Positions 5,101-5,394 of a stretch of 5,394 nt of DNA are shown piece after piece (the first letter of the stretch is position 1; the number at the start of each line of letters is the position of its first letter). A program made the position numbers and the translations under genes. The DNA is from Pseudonocardia sp. (lineage in GTDB: Bacteria > Actinomycetota > Actinomycetes > Mycobacteriales > Pseudonocardiaceae). The notes under the pieces were generated by a model, which did not search any database, was not told the origin of the DNA, and saw only the letters and a program-made list of their open reading frames with translations. The stretch lies in assembly GCA_030453005.1 (NCBI GenBank), contig JAKDLE010000246.1, positions 1 to 5,394 of the forward strand. The letters run 5' to 3'.

Positions 5101-5394
5101 AACCTCGGCCTCGGCCTCGCCGACGGCATCCGCGGGATCACCGGGAAGGTCGTGGACCAGGCCCGGGAGATGGCCGAGAAGGTCGCCGGGGCCGCCGCGG
5201 TGCAGATCCCGCCGGTGCTGCCACCCGGCGCCTCCCGGGTCGGGGTGGGTGCCGCCGGACGGGCGGTCGCCGCAGGGGTGGCCGCGTCCGCGGCGGCCGT
5301 GCCCGGTCGTGCCGCCGCGCTCGCCCCGCCGACCGCGGAGGAGAACGCCGCCGCGCTGGTGGAGGCGATGCGCCGGGCCGGGTTCGAGGCGGGC
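2110..5394 (+). CDS. Phage tail tape-measure protein (3' partial, at least 1095 aa)
   Basis: It fixes tail length in long-tailed phages and travels in the tail tube during infection. The frame is open from 2071 to the window end with no stop. Near the N-terminus, EARVRLRLDATG fits the A-x-V-R-x-x-x-D-x-x-G opening common in these proteins. Residues about 73-87 and 151-228 are Gly/Ala/Val-rich and hydrophobic. Residues 252-288 show the actinophage motif L-x-P-x-A ... LKP ... VQQRLFAGL. Residues 384-404 (FEAFINTARNSGQL, then WIENG) and 644-671 (SPIGLVVTLIAGLVAALIYA, then WNNSEMFR) are typical. Residues 813-988 are 22-residue repeats, followed by the conserved RSPSKVFAGVGENLGLGL at 986-1003. An Ala/Pro-rich region follows. 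The start is uncertain: GTG 2110 has a G-run touching it, with no spacing; GTG 2140 (residue 11) has only GAAG upstream or could be leaderless. I chose 2110 because it retains the family-like opening. Confidence 0.92.
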   Translation, partial: MFKIVIDEARVRLRLDATGVESDAAAAGARAGAAFAAAANSTARIVPTINTSVVSAAVNRVTFRNLLQSIRRVLTLLTVVGVGVALLRTQVGRVVLTGLIRGIGRAIPLFGRLLSAATGLRGNLAGLSVRALVRGLIRGVGTFNALRSAALGIGAAVGGILAVSGAALKLGPAIAGAGVAALAAQAAIGGLVTVVGGLGIAIGQVAAGGLAALPAVLGAVALAVGTLKVGLSGFGEAMKAVGGTAAEFEAAIADLAPAAQETARAVRGLKPAFDALKLNVQQRLFAGLGPVVSQLGNTYLPIVESAMAGVADSFNAGFKEIGKFLAAPAIVKDLGAAFGRVQLGVSNATGAMKPLTAAFTDLFAVGSQFMPRLGAAIADLATRFEAFINTARNSGQLYFWIENGITAAKQFGQILGNVAGAIGGVFSAANSVGGGLMATLVSITGELDRVVNSVVGQEALKSFFTGAAAAAQALLPVVGGVIQVIGALGPALAGIGQAVGPALGTILNELTTGIENVTPGLTTFMKGFAAVAEAVAPLLPLLGDVFGAILTALGNTLATVAPFFSAFTQALTFLGPVITPIAGLLGAVVVGLLGVAAVAAPVVKVASALTKAWRLLGVAFGVLPKLIGAVTKVWRLLSLAFALSPIGLVVTLIAGLVAALIYAWNNSEMFRTVVTAAFEAVKTAIGVAVNFIITLVGSIGAFFAQAWATITSGITTAWNAITAFFSEWGLTILAVITGPIGWIVGLLVTYWDQIIAGVTGFVSTVVGFFVNLGTQLIANLTNLFNFIMATPFGQNLQQIIGAVGAFIAGVVNFFVTMGQNVIAAVTGFVQAVISFFQNLIGTVSGAVGGFVGAIVGFFTNLAGQVGGVVSRFVGAVVGFFQNLIGTVSGAVGGFVSTVVGFFTRLAGQVGGAISGLVSRVIGAIRGMVSNAMGVLSGWVGQMVGVGRNIINGIVNGLRNAAGAVINFLMGLARNALNAVLSFFGIRSPSKVFAGVGENLGLGLADGIRGITGKVVDQAREMAEKVAGAAAVQIPPVLPPGASRVGVGAAGRAVAAGVAASAAAVPGRAAALAPPTAEENAAALVEAMRRAGFEAG
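2122..2130 (+). promoter_or_regulatory. Candidate -10 element near the tape-measure start
   Basis: GTTATAGAC contains TATAGA (2124-2129) in an AT-richer island (about 2111-2150) that stands out from the GC-rich surroundings. Transcription from it would begin near 2136-2140, directly at an in-frame GTG (2140), as in actinobacterial leaderless genes. No matching -35 is visible about 17 bp upstream, so this is weak. Confidence 0.25.
3940..4035 (+). repeat. Internal 21-residue repeat in tape-measure protein (K-x-W-R-L-L)
   Basis: KAWRLLGVAFG (residues 611-621, from base 3940) and KVWRLLSLAFA (632-642, from base 4003) lie exactly 63 bp apart, just before the SPIG hydrophobic segment. It is a short two-copy repeat, probably two similar amphipathic helices. 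Confidence 0.7.
4546..5073 (+). repeat. Eight consecutive 22-residue repeats in tape-measure protein
   Basis: Units of exactly 66 bp start at 4546, 4612, 4678, 4744, 4810, 4876, 4942 and 5008 (residues 813-988). The first five begin FF; units share the pattern F-F-x-x-(L/M)-x-G-x-V ... G-F-V-x-x-V-(V/I)-(G/S). The last three are diverged but keep the spacing and the hydrophobic pattern. A possible earlier unit, FFVNLGTQLIANL, lies upstream out of strict register. Regularly spaced aromatic residues in repeats are a known trait of tape-measure proteins, where repeat number relates to tail length. Confidence 0.85.
4612..4875 (+). repeat. 132-bp tandem DNA duplication (two 44-codon units)
   Basis: Bases 4612-4743 and 4744-4875 align without gaps; by hand about 102 of 132 positions agree, and the first 51 bases differ at only 4. 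Each unit holds two 22-residue repeats (FFQNLIGTVSGAVGGFV... and FFT-x-LAGQVGG...). The higher-order period shows that pairs of repeats were duplicated as a block, more recently than the single 66-bp units arose. Confidence 0.85.

Noticed and set aside
3003..5141. Series of minus-strand open frames (82-153 aa) opposite the tape-measure gene
   Set aside because: They are end-to-end shadows. Their Pro/Thr-rich repeated sequence is just the reverse reading of the 22-residue repeats, and none has a credible ribosome binding site or neighbour context.
1..5394. CRISPR array, tRNA or rRNA genes
   Set aside because: No regularly spaced short DNA repeats with unique spacers were seen. The only regular array is the coding 66/132-bp repeat of the tape-measure gene. 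No cloverleaf-like or rRNA-like stretch was noticed.

Overview
The sequence has very high GC content, frequent GTG starts, almost no TTA/CTA codons and strong G/C bias at third codon positions. This fits an actinomycete (Actinomycetota) or one of its siphovirus-type phages or prophages. The genus cannot be told from this window. The anchor is a phage tail tape-measure protein that fills the last 60% of the window and runs off its right end.

Layout. (1) Positions 1-969, + strand: the last 20 codons of an unidentified gene, then three small genes. These are an XRE-type helix-turn-helix protein of 126 aa and two unrecognised proteins of 82 and 95 aa. Each starts on a GTG that overlaps the previous stop codon as GTGA. 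(2) Positions 970-1020: a short spacer with inverted arms that look like a serine-resolvase binding (res) site or operator. (3) Positions 1021-1787: a complete 189-aa serine resolvase/invertase with all catalytic residues, coupled by another GTGA overlap to a 66-aa protein resembling the ribosome modulation factor (RMF/CrpP-like) pattern. (4) Positions 1782-1810: a near-perfect hairpin containing the stop codons of both converging genes. (5) Positions 1805-1984, - strand: a 59-aa Cys/His protein with a good ribosome binding site, facing against the late genes. (6) Positions 1985-2109: a divergent intergenic stretch. (7) Position 2110 to the end: the tape-measure gene, at least 1095 codons, with a series of 22-residue repeats near its C-terminal side and a 132-bp internal DNA duplication.

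Interpretation. A recombinase, a DNA-binding protein, an RMF-like protein and an antisense-oriented gene lie directly upstream of a tape-measure gene, where siphoviruses normally carry tail assembly chaperones. This looks like an accessory (moron-like) cassette inserted into, or a rearrangement within, a tail operon. The most unusual signals are four gene junctions sharing the same 10-mer CTSGTGACCG, a 15-bp exact direct repeat at the first and last of those junctions, the candidate res site directly upstream of the resolvase, and the double-stop hairpin terminator. Whether the cassette moves cannot be decided from this sequence alone.
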